From contig CAIKYO010000156.1 of the NCBI GenBank assembly GCA_903831655.1, positions 1-42,912 of the forward strand: DNA of 42,912 nt. Direction: 5' to 3'. The DNA is from an uncultured Burkholderiales bacterium (lineage in GTDB: Bacteria; Pseudomonadota; Gammaproteobacteria; Burkholderiales; Burkholderiaceae_C). Made by a program: the position numbers and the translations under genes. Below the pieces are notes generated by a model, which was given only the letters and a program-made list of their open reading frames with translations, made no database searches and was not told the DNA's origin. Of the stretch, positions 10,436 through 21,511 are shown piece after piece (position 1 is the first letter of the stretch; each line of letters opens with the position of its first letter).

Positions 10436-12181
10436 ATGAAAGCCTCGCAATTTTTTGTCTCTACTTTAAAAGAGGCGCCAGCTGACGCAGAAATCGAATC
10501 TCACAAGCTCATGATCCGCGCTGGAATGATCAAAAAACTAGGTGCTGGTGTCTACAACTACATGCCCATGGGGCTTAAAGTCATCAAAAAAATAGAGGCC
10601 ATCGTGCGCGAGGAGATGAACCGCTCGGGTGCAATCGAGCTCAGCATGCCGCTTGTGCAGCCCGCTGAGCTTTGGCAGGAAACGGGTCGTTTTGAAAAAA
10701 TGGGGCCTGAACTCCTTCGCATCAAAGATCGCCATGGGCGTGACTTCGTCATTCAGCCCACCAGCGAAGAGGTGGTCACCGACATTGCTCGCCAAGAGCT
10801 CAAGAGTTACAAGCAACTGCCCAAGAATTTTTACCAAATTCAAACCAAATTCAGAGACGAGAGACGCCCCCGCTTTGGCCTCATGAGGGGGCGTGAATTT
10901 GTGATGAAGGATGCCTACAGTTTTGACAAAGACATTGAGGCGGCCAAAGCCAGTTATGCCGTGATGGCGCAAACCTATCGCCGAATCTTCGATCGCTTTG
11001 GACTCCAGTACCGAGCCGTTGCAGCTGATAGTGGCGCCATCGGTGGTGATTTGAGCGAAGAGTTCCAAGTGATCGCGGCCACCGGTGAGGACGCCATCGT
11101 CTTTTGCGCTCAAAGTGAGTACGCGGCCAACATGGAGAAAGCCCACGCACTCGCCCCCTCGGCAAGCAAGGCTGCTCCCAAAGAGGACAAAGCTCAAGTG
11201 GCAACACCGGGGCTCACCACTTGTGAGGAGGTTGCGAAGTTTTTAAAGTTGGACCTCAAGCGGATGGTCAAGTCTTTGGTTTGGGTGTGTGAGCACTTTG
11301 AGGAAGGCAAACTCACCCAAACGCAGTTGGTGTTGGTGCTCATCAGGGGAGACCACGAGCTCAATGAAATCAAGTTGGCCAAATGCCCATTGTTGGGTGG
11401 CGAATTGAGGCTGGCGAGTTCAGCCGAGATTGAGCAAGCCTTTGGCTGTGTGCCAGGCTATTTGGGGCCTGTGGGCGCGCCCAAGGACACTTTGGTGTTG
11501 GTGGACTCGGAGGTGGCCATCATGAGCGACTGGGCTTGTGGTGCCAACTCAGAAGGTTATCACCTGACGGGGGTCAATTGGGAGCGTGACTTGAGCCTGG
11601 ATGTAAGCCACGTCTTTGATTTGAGAAACGTGGTGGCGGGAGACTTGTCTCCCGATGGCAAAGGCAACTTGAGCATTGAGCGTGGCATTGAGGTGGGCCA
11701 TATTTTCTACCTCGGTACCAAGTACTCCGCTGCCATGGGGGCCACTTTTTTAGACGAAAACGGCAAACCAAAGCCCTTTGAAATGGGTTGCTATGGGATC
11801 GGAATCACGCGATTGCCAGCGGCTGCCATTGAGCAAAACCACGACGAGCGAGGCATCATTTGGCCTGACTCTATTGCACCTTTTGTGTTGGTGATTTGTC
11901 CCATTGGCATGGACCGAAGCGAAGAGGTCAAACAAGAGGCCACCCGTATATACGAGGCTGCGCAAGAGATGGGTTGGGATGTCATGCTTGACGACAGGGG
12001 CGAGCGCCCTGGGGTGATGTTTGCCGACTGGGAGCTGATTGGTGTCCCGCACCGGGTTGTGATTTCAGATCGGGGGCTGAAAGCCTCTCAAGTGGAGTAC
12101 CAGCACAGACGCGACAAGGAAGCGACGAACGTGGCGGTATCCGATCTCATGGCCCATTTGAAATCAAAAATCAAAGCCTGA
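10436..12181 (+). CDS. proS: Prolyl-tRNA synthetase with INS editing domain
   Basis: [49 protein letters not shown]; class II motifs; central editing insertion. Confidence 0.97.
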   Translation: MKASQFFVSTLKEAPADAEIESHKLMIRAGMIKKLGAGVYNYMPMGLKVIKKIEAIVREEMNRSGAIELSMPLVQPAELWQETGRFEKMGPELLRIKDRHGRDFVIQPTSEEVVTDIARQELKSYKQLPKNFYQIQTKFRDERRPRFGLMRGREFVMKDAYSFDKDIEAAKASYAVMAQTYRRIFDRFGLQYRAVAADSGAIGGDLSEEFQVIAATGEDAIVFCAQSEYAANMEKAHALAPSASKAAPKEDKAQVATPGLTTCEEVAKFLKLDLKRMVKSLVWVCEHFEEGKLTQTQLVLVLIRGDHELNEIKLAKCPLLGGELRLASSAEIEQAFGCVPGYLGPVGAPKDTLVLVDSEVAIMSDWACGANSEGYHLTGVNWERDLSLDVSHVFDLRNVVAGDLSPDGKGNLSIERGIEVGHIFYLGTKYSAAMGATFLDENGKPKPFEMGCYGIGITRLPAAAIEQNHDERGIIWPDSIAPFVLVICPIGMDRSEEVKQEATRIYEAAQEMGWDVMLDDRGERPGVMFADWELIGVPHRVVISDRGLKASQVEYQHRRDKEATNVAVSDLMAHLKSKIKA

Positions 12182-12190
12182 GCCTTTGTT

Positions 12191-12212
12191 GATGCTCCCA
12201 ACTGGGAGCATC
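12191..12212. terminator. Stem-loop between convergent proS and grxD
   Basis: GATGCTCCC-AACT-GGGAGCATC perfect 9-bp stem; weak T tract (GTTCTTGG). Confidence 0.6.
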
Positions 12213-12223
12213 GTTCTTGGCTC

Positions 12224-12547
12224 TCAGTTGGTGCCAGCAATCAACTGGGTGAGCTCACCCGACTCAAACATCTCCATCATGATGTCCGATCCGCCCACAA
12301 ACTCTCCTTTGACGTAGAGCTGAGGGATGGTGGACCAGTTGCTGTACTCTTTGATGCCCTGTCTGATCTCGGGCTCCTCAAGTACATTGATGGTTTTGAG
12401 TTTTTTCAGGTCCAGTCCAGATGCTTTGAGCACTTGAATGGCGCGGCCTGAAAAGCCACATTGAGGAAAGCTTGCGTTTCCTTTCATGAAAAGCAACACG
12501 TCATTGGTTTTAACCAACTCGTCGATTTGTTGATGAACGGCATCCAT
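12224..12547 (-). CDS. grxD: Monothiol glutaredoxin (Grx4 family)
   Basis: MDAVHQQIDELVKTNDVLLFMKGNASFPQCGFSGRAIQVL...WSTIPQLYVKGEFVGGSDIM; start corrected to ATG 12547. Active site PQCGFS (CGFS type). Confidence 0.93.
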   Translation of the reverse strand: MDAVHQQIDELVKTNDVLLFMKGNASFPQCGFSGRAIQVLKASGLDLKKLKTINVLEEPEIRQGIKEYSNWSTIPQLYVKGEFVGGSDIMMEMFESGELTQLIAGTN

Positions 12548-12633
12548 GGGTAGAGCTCCTGAATTAAAAAAGCATTCAACCAAGGTTGAACGATGTGCAC
12601 TGGGCCAAGTTCTTCATTGGCACTTTGAGTTGA

Positions 12634-13503
12634 TTATTTCATGCTTTTGAGACGTCCACCCGTGCACCTGGGCAAGCCCGCGAGGTCAAAACGGGTTTGG
12701 ATGAGCTCAAAGCCCGCTGTTTCTAGCATTTTGGATACCCTCGGCGCTTGCTCAAAGCCGTGTTCGATGAGCAACCACCCTCTGGAGTGCAAGTGTTGAG
12801 GGCTGTTGTCAACGATGGCTTGGATGTCGGCCAAACCCTCATCCAAGCTCACCAAAGCGCTTTGGGGCTCGTGTTGCAAATGTGCTAAATGGGGGTCATT
12901 GGGTTCGATGTAGGGTGGGTTAGAGACCACAACATCGAAGAGGTCACCCTCTAAAGGTTCGAACCAAGAGCCCTGCCTGAAGTCGATTTCGAGTCCCAGT
13001 GCGCGGGCGTTGTTTTGAGCCACTTCAAGTGCATCTTGGCTTTGATCAACCGCGGTCACTCTGGCTTCTTGGAAGTTGGCTTTGATGGCCAAGGCGATGG
13101 CACCACTGCCGCAGCCCAAATCCAACACGCGTGGAGGGTGCTCTTGAGACTCACGGCTTGGGTTCAAAACATCCAGCGCCCATTCCACCAAGGTCTCCGT
13201 ATCCGCTCGGGGGTCTAGGACCCGTTGATCAACGGCCAGGGTCAAGCCAAAAAACTCTTTTTGACCCGTGATGTAGGCCAAGGGTTCGTGCGCCAAGCGC
13301 CTACCAACGAAGGTTTTGAAACTGTGGTGAGTATCTGGTGCCAAGGGGTCTGCTCCGTGCAGGTAAAGCCAAGAGCGATCGACCAAGGGTCTGGCCAAAG
13401 CGTGCAGCATCAAAAGTTGAGCTTCGAGTCGGCTCACGCCGCTGGCCTGCGCCCAAGAGAGTGCTTGCTCAATGCGGGTCTCGTTGGGTGCGTTCAGCCC
13501 CAT
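12634..13503 (-). CDS. prmC: Peptide chain release factor N5-glutamine methyltransferase
   Basis: VLDLGCGSGAIALAIK, NPPY motif (VVSNPPYIEPNDPHL), adjacent to prfA. Confidence 0.95.
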   Translation of the reverse strand: MGLNAPNETRIEQALSWAQASGVSRLEAQLLMLHALARPLVDRSWLYLHGADPLAPDTHHSFKTFVGRRLAHEPLAYITGQKEFFGLTLAVDQRVLDPRADTETLVEWALDVLNPSRESQEHPPRVLDLGCGSGAIALAIKANFQEARVTAVDQSQDALEVAQNNARALGLEIDFRQGSWFEPLEGDLFDVVVSNPPYIEPNDPHLAHLQHEPQSALVSLDEGLADIQAIVDNSPQHLHSRGWLLIEHGFEQAPRVSKMLETAGFELIQTRFDLAGLPRCTGGRLKSMK

Positions 13504-13530
13504 TGGGTGAACCTCTTGGGAGTCGCTGCA

Positions 13531-14664
13531 TCAAGCGCCATGGGTCAAGCCTCCCACCTCAAGGGCTTCGAGTTGTTCACTTTCCTGGGCGTGTTGTAGA
13601 CCCAAGAGCACCTCTGCTAAGTCTCCCTCCATGATTTGGGACAGTTTGTAGAGCGTCAAGTTGATGCGGTGATCGGTCAGTCTGCCTTGGGGGAAGTTGT
13701 AGGTTCGAATTCGGTCTGATCGGTCCCCGCTTCCAATGAGTCCTTTGCGGGTGGCGGCCTCTTTCATGGAGCGCTCTAAGCGGTCCTTTTCTTGGATGCG
13801 GGCCACCAGCACTTGCATCGCTTTGGCTTTGTTGCGGTGTTGTGATCGGTCGTCTTGGCATTCGGCAACGATTCCTGTTGGGATGTGGGTGATGCGCACC
13901 GCAGAGTCTGTTTTGTTGATGTGTTGACCCCCTGCGCCCGAAGCTCTGTAGGTGTCGATGCGAAGATCGGCGGGGTTGATTTGCACGCTTGCATGCTCAT
14001 CGGGCTCGGGCATCACGGCGACCGTGCAAGCGCTGGTGTGGATTCTCCCCTGGGACTCGGTGGTGGGCACCCGCTGCACGCGGTGTCCACCCGACTCGAA
14101 TTTCAAGGCACCATAGACACGAGGGCCTTCAATGCGCAAGACCACCTCTTTGAAGCCACCCAACTCGCTCTCGGACTCGCTGATGAGTTCACACTTCCAA
14201 CCCACTTTTTCTGCGTAACGCATGTACATTCTGAGCAAGTCCCCTGCAAAGAGGGCTGACTCATCCCCTCCTGTACCCGCCCTGATTTCGAGAAAGGCGT
14301 TTCTCTCGTCATCGGGATCTTTGGGCAGGAGCAGGCGTTGCAATTCGGCCTCCAGTTGCTCGAGCTCTCGCTCTAGACTTTGGAGTTCCTCTTTCGCCAT
14401 CTCCGCCATTTCCGCCATTTCCGCCATCTCCGAGTCTTCTTGATTCAACTCTTCGAGCATTTTTTGAGCAGACTGCGCCTCCACTTGACAGGCTTGGTAC
14501 CGCAACCAGCGAGAGGCGATGACAGCCACATCGGCGTGCTCTCGGGACAAGACCAAAAATTGTTTCATGTCTTGCATGATGTCCTCTTTGGACAACAAAA
14601 AGTCAAGCTCCTCCAAACGCTGTGCGAAGCGCTCGAGTTGAGCGTGCATAAAGGGTTTCATCAT
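13531..14664 (-). CDS. prfA: Peptide chain release factor 1
   Basis: [57 protein letters not shown] (GGQ), [29 protein letters not shown]. Confidence 0.97.
   Translation of the reverse strand: MMKPFMHAQLERFAQRLEELDFLLSKEDIMQDMKQFLVLSREHADVAVIASRWLRYQACQVEAQSAQKMLEELNQEDSEMAEMAEMAEMAKEELQSLERELEQLEAELQRLLLPKDPDDERNAFLEIRAGTGGDESALFAGDLLRMYMRYAEKVGWKCELISESESELGGFKEVVLRIEGPRVYGALKFESGGHRVQRVPTTESQGRIHTSACTVAVMPEPDEHASVQINPADLRIDTYRASGAGGQHINKTDSAVRITHIPTGIVAECQDDRSQHRNKAKAMQVLVARIQEKDRLERSMKEAATRKGLIGSGDRSDRIRTYNFPQGRLTDHRINLTLYKLSQIMEGDLAEVLLGLQHAQESEQLEALEVGGLTHGA
14395..14431. repeat. 9-bp tandem microsatellite (CGCCATYTC/TCC-type) inside prfA
   Basis: CGCCATCTC CGCCATTTC CGCCATTTC CGCCATCTC CG; encodes [12 protein letters not shown] in RF1. 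Confidence 0.9.
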
Positions 14665-14780
14665 AGATAGGATCAGTTCTTGGACATCAAATTAGAGGAG
14701 TGGGGTGGTGTTTGAGATACACACCAGAGGCATTGGGTGCAAAGGCACAGAGGCCAAGCACCTGGTCTTGGGTAGAGAAG

Positions 14781-16046
14781 CTAACGCGATTGGGCGTCGC
14801 GTAAAAAGAATTGTTCTACCGCTTCTTTGGCTCTTTCGCGAGCGTTGGGGTCACTGGCGTTCAATTGCGCCATGGCGCCGTGAAGCATTTTTTGGGTCAA
14901 TCCTTTGGCCAATGCCTCAAGGGCTTGATCCACCGACTCGCCTTTGGCAAGGAGTTTTTTCACACGTTGCAATTCGTTTGCACGCCAAAGCTCAGCTTGG
15001 GAGTTCAATTGTTGAATCAGAGGGACGAAATTCCTTTGGTCCATCCATTTCAAAAAGCTTTGAACCCCGGCGTCGATGATGACTTCGGCATCGGCAACTG
15101 CGGCTTGTCGAGAGGCTTGAGCGGTTTGCACAAGACCTGACAAGTCATCAACGGTGTAGAGGTAGACATCGCTCAAAGACTTGACTTCGGGTTCGATGTC
15201 TCTGGGTACTGCCAAGTCAACCATGAACATGGGGCGATTGCGACGTTTCTTCAAAGCACGCTCTACTGCGCCCAAGCCAATGAGGGGGAGGGTAGAGGCG
15301 GTACAACTCACCACGACATCGAACTCATGGAGTCGATCGGGCAAATCGGACAGTCTCATCGACTCTGCCCCGAAGTGACTTGCCAACAATTCGCCTCGCT
15401 CCAAGGTTCGGTTGGCAATGGCCATGTGAAGGGGCTTTTTGGCATTGAAGTGGGTGGCGCTGAGTTCGATCATCTCACCCGCACCCACAAAGAGAACTTT
15501 GACTTGGCTTAAATCTTCAAAAATTTGACCCGCCAGTCTCACCGCTGCTGCAGCCATGCTGATCGAGTGGGATCCGATCTCTGTGGAACTGCGCACCTCT
15601 TTTGCAACGGAAAAGGATCTTTGAAAGAGTTGATTGAGTGTGGTGCCCAGCACCCCCACCTCAGAGGCGACTCGAACCGCGTCCTTCATTTGACCCAAGA
15701 TTTGAGGCTCCCCCAAAACCATGGAATCCAAGCCACTGGCCACTCGGAAAGCGTGGCGGGCAGCGTGTTCGTCTTGAAGGCTGTAGGTGTGGGTTTTGAG
15801 GTCCTCAGCGCTCACTCCACCCGACTGAGCGAGCCACTGAAAGGTTTCTTGCATCGCCAAGTGCTCGGCTGCGCAATAAATCTCGGTGCGATTGCAAGTC
15901 GACAAAAGTGCAACCTCGCCTTGGGGTTGCATGGTCGCTTTGAGGCCAGAGAGCACGGGGGGGATGCTCTCCAAGGCGAAGGCGAACTTGCCCCTCAGAT
16001 CGAGGGGTGCGGTGTTGTGATTGAGGCCCAAAGCCCAGACTGCCAT
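14781..16046 (-). CDS. hemA: Glutamyl-tRNA reductase
   Basis: MAVWALGLNHNTAPLDLRGKFAF, LLSTCNRTEIYCAAE, GLDSMVLGEPQILGQMKDA; start corrected to ATG 16046. Confidence 0.95.
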   Translation of the reverse strand: MAVWALGLNHNTAPLDLRGKFAFALESIPPVLSGLKATMQPQGEVALLSTCNRTEIYCAAEHLAMQETFQWLAQSGGVSAEDLKTHTYSLQDEHAARHAFRVASGLDSMVLGEPQILGQMKDAVRVASEVGVLGTTLNQLFQRSFSVAKEVRSSTEIGSHSISMAAAAVRLAGQIFEDLSQVKVLFVGAGEMIELSATHFNAKKPLHMAIANRTLERGELLASHFGAESMRLSDLPDRLHEFDVVVSCTASTLPLIGLGAVERALKKRRNRPMFMVDLAVPRDIEPEVKSLSDVYLYTVDDLSGLVQTAQASRQAAVADAEVIIDAGVQSFLKWMDQRNFVPLIQQLNSQAELWRANELQRVKKLLAKGESVDQALEALAKGLTQKMLHGAMAQLNASDPNARERAKEAVEQFFLRDAQSR

Positions 16047-16072
16047 AATCCCCTGATTATAAAATTCATCCC

Positions 16073-16354
16073 ATGTCTTGGACAAGCCTATTCATTCATC
16101 TCCTTAATTATTTCCTGCCCGTTGTTTTCATGACGGCTTGCATGGTGGTTTGGCGCCTGTACCGCGCACCCAGGGGCCGTTTTTGGGGTACTGGCTTGTA
16201 TGGGTTGTCTTTGCTGGTGATGGGGGCAGGACTTGATGTAGCGGTGCTTTGGTGCACGGGCCAAGAAGGCTCCTTGCTGGGCTACTCAGTGGTGTGCCTT
16301 GGGATGGCCACAGTTCATTGGCTTTGGACCCTTTCCATGGGACAAAAGCGGTAG
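16073..16354 (+). CDS. Small hypothetical membrane protein (3 predicted hydrophobic segments)
   Basis: 93 aa ORF divergent from hemA; hydrophobic segments LLNYFLPVVFMTACMVVW, GLYGLSLLVMGAGLDVAVLW, LLGYSVVCLGMATVHWLW. Confidence 0.55.
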   Translation: MSWTSLFIHLLNYFLPVVFMTACMVVWRLYRAPRGRFWGTGLYGLSLLVMGAGLDVAVLWCTGQEGSLLGYSVVCLGMATVHWLWTLSMGQKR

Positions 16355-16527
16355 ATCGGCTCATGAACGGCACTCAAAGATGGGCTAAAAATGGACTTTT
16401 GACCGCCTTTTGAGCTCAACACTTCCAAAGTCCATCATTCACTTACCCCGCCCAAGGTTAGTCTCCCTAGGTTAATATAAGGGTTCTCTCTAATTTGAGT
16501 CCCCAGGGATGAGAAAGTCAATTGCCC

Positions 16528-19500
16528 ATGAATGCCCCAATAGCGCACAACTTGCTTTTAAACGCAACAGCTGAAAGCCCCAGGCTGCGTGAGATTCCTT
16601 ACAACTACACGTCCTTTTCTGATCAAGAAATCGTCACACGTGTCTTGGGTCAAGGGGCTTGGGGCTTGCTGGAGAAGTTGCGCCAAGAAAGAAGAACGGG
16701 CAGATCGGCCAAGATGCTCTACGAGGTTTTGGGTGACATTTGGGTGGTGCAGCGCAACCCCTATTTGCAAGACGATTTGCTTGACAACAGCGGCAGAAGA
16801 AAATTATTGGTTGAAGCGCTCTTTCATCGCATTCACGAAATCGAACTGAGAAGAACACCCAGCATTGACCAAGACCGCGATTTGGTGGTGGGCGAGTTGC
16901 TCCAAGCGGCGAGACGTGCCATTGATGCCTTTAGGATTCAGTTTGACACCGTTGAGGCCTTGAGACGCAAAACCCTCAAAACACTTAAAAAATACACACA
17001 AACGGACAACATCAAATTCGATGCCCTCTCGCGTGTATCCCACGTGACTGATGCCACCGACTGGAGGGTTGAGTATCCGTTTTTGGTGCTAACGCCCGAC
17101 AGCGAGCGGGAGATGGCGGGTTTGGTCAAAGCTTGTATTGAACTTGAGCTCACCATCATCCCAAGAGGCGGCGGCACGGGATACACAGGAGGCGCTATTC
17201 CACTCACCTGGAGAAGTGTGGTTATCAATACCGAAAAGCTCGAGCACTTGTCCTCCATTGAGCACTTGGTTTTACCAGGCCTCTCAGAGCCCGTGCCCAC
17301 TTTGTACAGTGAAGCTGGGGTTGTGACGCAACGCGTGACCGATGCCGCTGAGGAGGCAGGTTTTGTGTTTGCCGTGGACCCAACCTCAGCTGAGGCGTCT
17401 TGCATTGGAGGCAACATTGCCGTCAATGCGGGCGGCAAAAAGGCGGTGCTGTGGGGAACTGCACTTGATAACTTGGCCAGTTGGAGAATGGTGACGCCGG
17501 ATGCAAAGTGGCTAGAGGTGACACGCATTGGGCACAACCTTGGAAAAATCCACGACCAAGCCTTGGTGGTCTTTGAGTTGGCTTACTTTGAAGCCGATGG
17601 GGTGACCCCCATACGAGTCGAGCGTCTTGAAATTCCGGGACAAAAGTTCAGAAAAGAGGGCTTGGGCAAGGACGTGACCGACAAGTTCTTGAGTGGTTTA
17701 CCAGGCGTGCAAAAAGAGGGTTGTGATGGTTTGATCACCAGTGCCAGGTGGGTGTTGCACAAAATGCCCTCTCACACCAGAACCGTTTGCATGGAGTTCT
17801 TTGGCAACGCCAAGGACGCGGTACCCAGCATTGTGGAGATCAAAGATTTCATGTTTGCTGAGCAAAAGCGCTCTGGCGTTTTGCTAGCGGGCTTGGAGCA
17901 CTTGGATGACCGTTATTTGAGAGCCGTGGGTTATGCCACCAAGAGCAAGCGTGGTGGTTTGCCCAAGATGGTGCTCTTGGCCGATATTGCTGGCAACGAT
18001 CCCGATCAAGTTGCCCGCGTCACCTCAGAGGTGGTGCGCATTGCCAACTCACGAAGTGGCGAGGGTTTTGTGGCTGTGAGTGCAGAGGCGAGAAAGAAAT
18101 TTTGGTTGGATCGCAAAAAGACAGCCGCCATTTCGCGTCACACCAACGCTTTCAAAATCAACGAAGACGTGGTGATTCCTCTGCCCAGAATGGCTGAGTA
18201 CACCGACGGCATTGAAAAAATCAACATCAAACTCTCGCTTCAAAACAAGATTGCGTTGTGCGACGCCTTGGCTGAATTTTTTGATGGGGGCCATTTGCCC
18301 CTCGCACAATCCAAGGAACAGTCGGAGGCGGTCTCAGATGAGATGATCCACGAGCGAGCCAGTGAAGCTTTGAGCGTGATCCATGAGGTGAGGGGGCTTT
18401 GGCAAGGGTGGTTAAAGGACTTGGATGCATTGTTCCCACATCTCCAAGACCACAGTTTGAGAGCCAGCTGGAAGACCCAAATTAGGGAGCGGTTGCAAAA
18501 CATTTTTACTGGGGACGTCTTCAAGCCCGTCTTGGATGAGTGCAACGCGATCCATAAAAAAGTGCTCAAAGGCCGGGTTTGGGTGGCCCTTCACATGCAC
18601 GCTGGAGACGGCAATGTGCACACCAACATCCCTGTCAACAGTGACGATTACGACATGCTGCAAACGGCCCACAAGGCGGTGGCTGACATCATGGCTTTGG
18701 CTCGTCATTTGGACGGCGTGATCTCAGGTGAGCACGGCATCGGCATCACAAAGCTTGAGTTCTTGACCGCGGAGGAGATTAGGCCCTTTGCTGAGTACAA
18801 GAAACGGGTCGACCCCATGGGTCACTTCAACAAGGGCAAGTTGCTCCCACCCGATGCAAGTGACAAGGACTTGAGGCATGCGGATTTGACGCACGCCTAC
18901 ACCCCAAGTTTTGGTTTGATGGGTCATGAATCCTTGATCATGCAGCAATCAGACATTGGAGCCATTGCCGATAGCGTCAAGGACTGTTTGCGCTGCGGCA
19001 AATGCAAGCCCGTTTGCGCTACTCACGTGCCCAGAGCCAATTTGCTCTACAGCCCACGCAACAAAATTTTGGCCACCTCTTTGTTGGTAGAGGCCTTTCT
19101 CTATGAGGAGCAAACCAGACGGGGGATCTCCATCAAGCACTGGCAAGAATTTGAGGATGTGGCCGATCACTGCACGGTTTGTCACAAATGTTTATCCCCT
19201 TGTCCGGTGAAGATTGATTTTGGAGAAGTCTCCATGAACATGAGGAATTTGCTCAGAAAAATGGGGCAAAAGTCTTTCAGACCTGGAAACGCGATGGCCA
19301 TGTTCATGTTGAATGCCACCAATCCGGAGACCATTAAGCTTGCGCGAACGGCCATGGTGAGTGTTGGCATGAACGTGCAACGATTGGCCCATGACGTCCT
19401 CTCCAAGTGGGCTCATAAGCAAACCAAGGCGCCCCCAGCGAGCCTGGGAACACCCAAGCTCAAAGAGCAAATCATTCACTTTGTGAATAAGAAAATGCCG

Positions 19501-20400
19501 GGCAATTTGCCCAAGAAAACGGCGCGTGCTTTGCTCGATATCGAGGACTCCAATTACGTGCCCATCATCAGGAACCCCTCTGGCACGAGTGCGGACTCGG
19601 AGGCGGTGTTTTATTTTCCTGGATGCGGCTCAGAACGACTCTTCTCTCAGGTGGGTTTGGCAACACAAGCCATGCTTTGGCATGCGGGTGTTCAAACCGT
19701 TCTACCACCTGGCTATTTGTGCTGTGGATACCCCCAAAAGGGTAGTGGGCAGTTTGAAAAAGCTGAGAAGATCATCACCGATAACCGCGTGCTCTTTCAC
19801 AGAGTGGCCAACACCTTGAATTATTTAGACATCAAAACGGTGGTGGTGAGTTGCGGCACTTGTTACGATCAACTCCAGACCTATCAGTTTGACAAAATCT
19901 TTCCAGGGTGCCGCATCATCGACATCCACGAGTTTTTGTTGGAAAAGGGCATCGTCTTGAATGCCGACCAAGCTGGTGCGTATCTCTACCACGACCCATG
20001 TCATACACCCATGAAGCTTCAAGATCCGATGAAAACTGTGAAAGCCTTGGTGGGCTCTCAGGTTTTGAAATCAGATCGATGCTGTGGTGAATCTGGAACC
20101 TTGGGGGTCACGCGTCCCGATGTGTCTACACAAATCAGGTTTAGAAAAGAGGAAGAACTCCTCCAAGGCGAAAAAGACTTGAGGGCGATGTCTGGCGAGA
20201 GCAAGGGAGCCGTAAAAGTGCTCACCAGTTGTCCCAGCTGTTTGCAAGGTTTGTCACGCTTTGAAGGCGACTTGCAAAACGGCTTGCTTGAAGCCGATTA
20301 CATCGTTGTTGAAATGGCCAATCAAATTTTGGGCAAAGACTGGTTGCCCCAATACGTTGAGCAAGCCAACTCCGGAGGCATTGAGCGAGTGTTGGTTTAA
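16528..20400 (+). CDS. FAD-binding oxidase fused to FeS/CCG-domain oxidoreductase (DUF3683-type, D-lactate/glycolate-dehydrogenase-like)
   Basis: FAD-binding [26 protein letters not shown]; ferredoxin motifs [11 protein letters not shown] and [15 protein letters not shown] motifs [45 protein letters not shown] listed from TTG 16522. Confidence 0.9.
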   Translation: MNAPIAHNLLLNATAESPRLREIPYNYTSFSDQEIVTRVLGQGAWGLLEKLRQERRTGRSAKMLYEVLGDIWVVQRNPYLQDDLLDNSGRRKLLVEALFHRIHEIELRRTPSIDQDRDLVVGELLQAARRAIDAFRIQFDTVEALRRKTLKTLKKYTQTDNIKFDALSRVSHVTDATDWRVEYPFLVLTPDSEREMAGLVKACIELELTIIPRGGGTGYTGGAIPLTWRSVVINTEKLEHLSSIEHLVLPGLSEPVPTLYSEAGVVTQRVTDAAEEAGFVFAVDPTSAEASCIGGNIAVNAGGKKAVLWGTALDNLASWRMVTPDAKWLEVTRIGHNLGKIHDQALVVFELAYFEADGVTPIRVERLEIPGQKFRKEGLGKDVTDKFLSGLPGVQKEGCDGLITSARWVLHKMPSHTRTVCMEFFGNAKDAVPSIVEIKDFMFAEQKRSGVLLAGLEHLDDRYLRAVGYATKSKRGGLPKMVLLADIAGNDPDQVARVTSEVVRIANSRSGEGFVAVSAEARKKFWLDRKKTAAISRHTNAFKINEDVVIPLPRMAEYTDGIEKINIKLSLQNKIALCDALAEFFDGGHLPLAQSKEQSEAVSDEMIHERASEALSVIHEVRGLWQGWLKDLDALFPHLQDHSLRASWKTQIRERLQNIFTGDVFKPVLDECNAIHKKVLKGRVWVALHMHAGDGNVHTNIPVNSDDYDMLQTAHKAVADIMALARHLDGVISGEHGIGITKLEFLTAEEIRPFAEYKKRVDPMGHFNKGKLLPPDASDKDLRHADLTHAYTPSFGLMGHESLIMQQSDIGAIADSVKDCLRCGKCKPVCATHVPRANLLYSPRNKILATSLLVEAFLYEEQTRRGISIKHWQEFEDVADHCTVCHKCLSPCPVKIDFGEVSMNMRNLLRKMGQKSFRPGNAMAMFMLNATNPETIKLARTAMVSVGMNVQRLAHDVLSKWAHKQTKAPPASLGTPKLKEQIIHFVNKKMPGNLPKKTARALLDIEDSNYVPIIRNPSGTSADSEAVFYFPGCGSERLFSQVGLATQAMLWHAGVQTVLPPGYLCCGYPQKGSGQFEKAEKIITDNRVLFHRVANTLNYLDIKTVVVSCGTCYDQLQTYQFDKIFPGCRIIDIHEFLLEKGIVLNADQAGAYLYHDPCHTPMKLQDPMKTVKALVGSQVLKSDRCCGESGTLGVTRPDVSTQIRFRKEEELLQGEKDLRAMSGESKGAVKVLTSCPSCLQGLSRFEGDLQNGLLEADYIVVEMANQILGKDWLPQYVEQANSGGIERVLV

Positions 20401-20439
20401 GCCCAAAACTCGAACACCCAATGTAGCTCTTTAAATACC

Positions 20440-20862
20440 ATGACCGAATCTAAAAAAAACCTTCCCCATCCAACCGATTTGGTGGTTCACCAAAGTACGC
20501 GGCAGTTGGAGATCACCTTCTCGGATGCCTCTACTTTTAAGATTCCCTTTGAACTGATGAGGGTCTACAGCCCCTCTGCAGAAGTCCAAGGTCATGGCCC
20601 TGGTCAAGAGGTACTCCAAACGGGTAAGCGAGAGGTGGGCGTCCTTAATTTGGAGCCAGTGGGCAACTACGGCGTGAAGCCCGTGTTCAGTGATGGGCAC
20701 GATTCTGGAATATTCACCTGGGAGTACCTCTATCACTTGGGCTCCCATGAGGATCAATTGTGGGCTGAGTATCTAGAAAAACTACTTCAAGCCGGTGTTC
20801 AAAGGGATGACCCGATGGATAGCGCTATGACAGGGGGCGCTTGTTCAACACACGTTCACTGA
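20440..20862 (+). CDS. DUF971 / gamma-butyrobetaine hydroxylase N-terminal-like protein
   Basis: STRQLEITFSDASTFKIPFELMRVYSPSAEVQGHG...VGNYGVKPVFSDGHDSGIFTWEYLYHLG. Confidence 0.88.
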   Translation: MTESKKNLPHPTDLVVHQSTRQLEITFSDASTFKIPFELMRVYSPSAEVQGHGPGQEVLQTGKREVGVLNLEPVGNYGVKPVFSDGHDSGIFTWEYLYHLGSHEDQLWAEYLEKLLQAGVQRDDPMDSAMTGGACSTHVH

Positions 20863-20965
20863 AGCGAAATGGTTCTCGCTCAAGGGATCCATTCTTGAAT
20901 CTTTGGTGCTAGCCTTTGAGTATTTTTAGAGTTTGGCTTTCGAGAAAATTCAGATCCTTTGTTGA

Positions 20966-21499
20966 TTAAGGTTTTGCCCACCGCCTGATTCTTGCGCGCA
21001 ATCTCCTTTTGTCTTCTTCTCCAATTGGCATGATGGGTATCTTCTCAAGCGCCTCCTCCGGCAAGAGATATCCATAACTTAAAAGTGCTGAACAAAATTC
21101 ACGATCTTTTTCCCTTCCAGCGGCAGCTTTAGATAAAAAGAGGTCGAGTATGTCTAAACAGTATCCGACGCGGTCGTTGGTTCTTATATTCTGTACCCTA
21201 TGAACTCGACTCATCCAGTCCCTAGGTAAAGGGGCTGTATCGGGCCCGACCCCTTGCGCATAGTAACCATGCGTTTCATGAAACCATGAACCCTATCCGA
21301 TTGAACCATCGATTTTGTCAGCCAAATCAGGTGATTGAAGCGGGTAAATGTCCGCCTCCATCGATACTGTAAAGATTCTTTCGGGGTTGGGTACAGCCCC
21401 AAGCAAGGACTGACTTCCGATAATGACAAATTCATACTGACCTGTGACTTCAGCGCTTGCTCTGATAATATGTTCTAGTTCTTCGCGTGTCATGCGCAT
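20966..21499 (-). pseudogene. DUF6036-like nucleotidyltransferase interrupted by an in-frame TAG at 21295..21293
   Basis: Same-frame translation across the two listed ORFs: MRMTREELEHIIRASAEVTGQYEFVIIGSQSLLGAVPNPERIFTVSMEADIYPLQSPDLADKIDGSIG*GSWFHETHGYYAQGVGPDTAPLPRDWMSRVHRVQNIR...AAGREKDREFCSALLSYGYL. 21499 and 21214 differ by 285 nt (95 codons). Confidence 0.75.
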
Positions 21500-21511
21500 G
21501 CCTCTTGAGAC

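Noticed and set aside
20966-21435. Separate small genes at 21211..21435 - and 20966..21214 -
   Set aside because: The 20966..21214 ORF is the in-frame continuation of the interrupted nucleotidyltransferase, and 21211..21435 is a shifted frame over the same gene.
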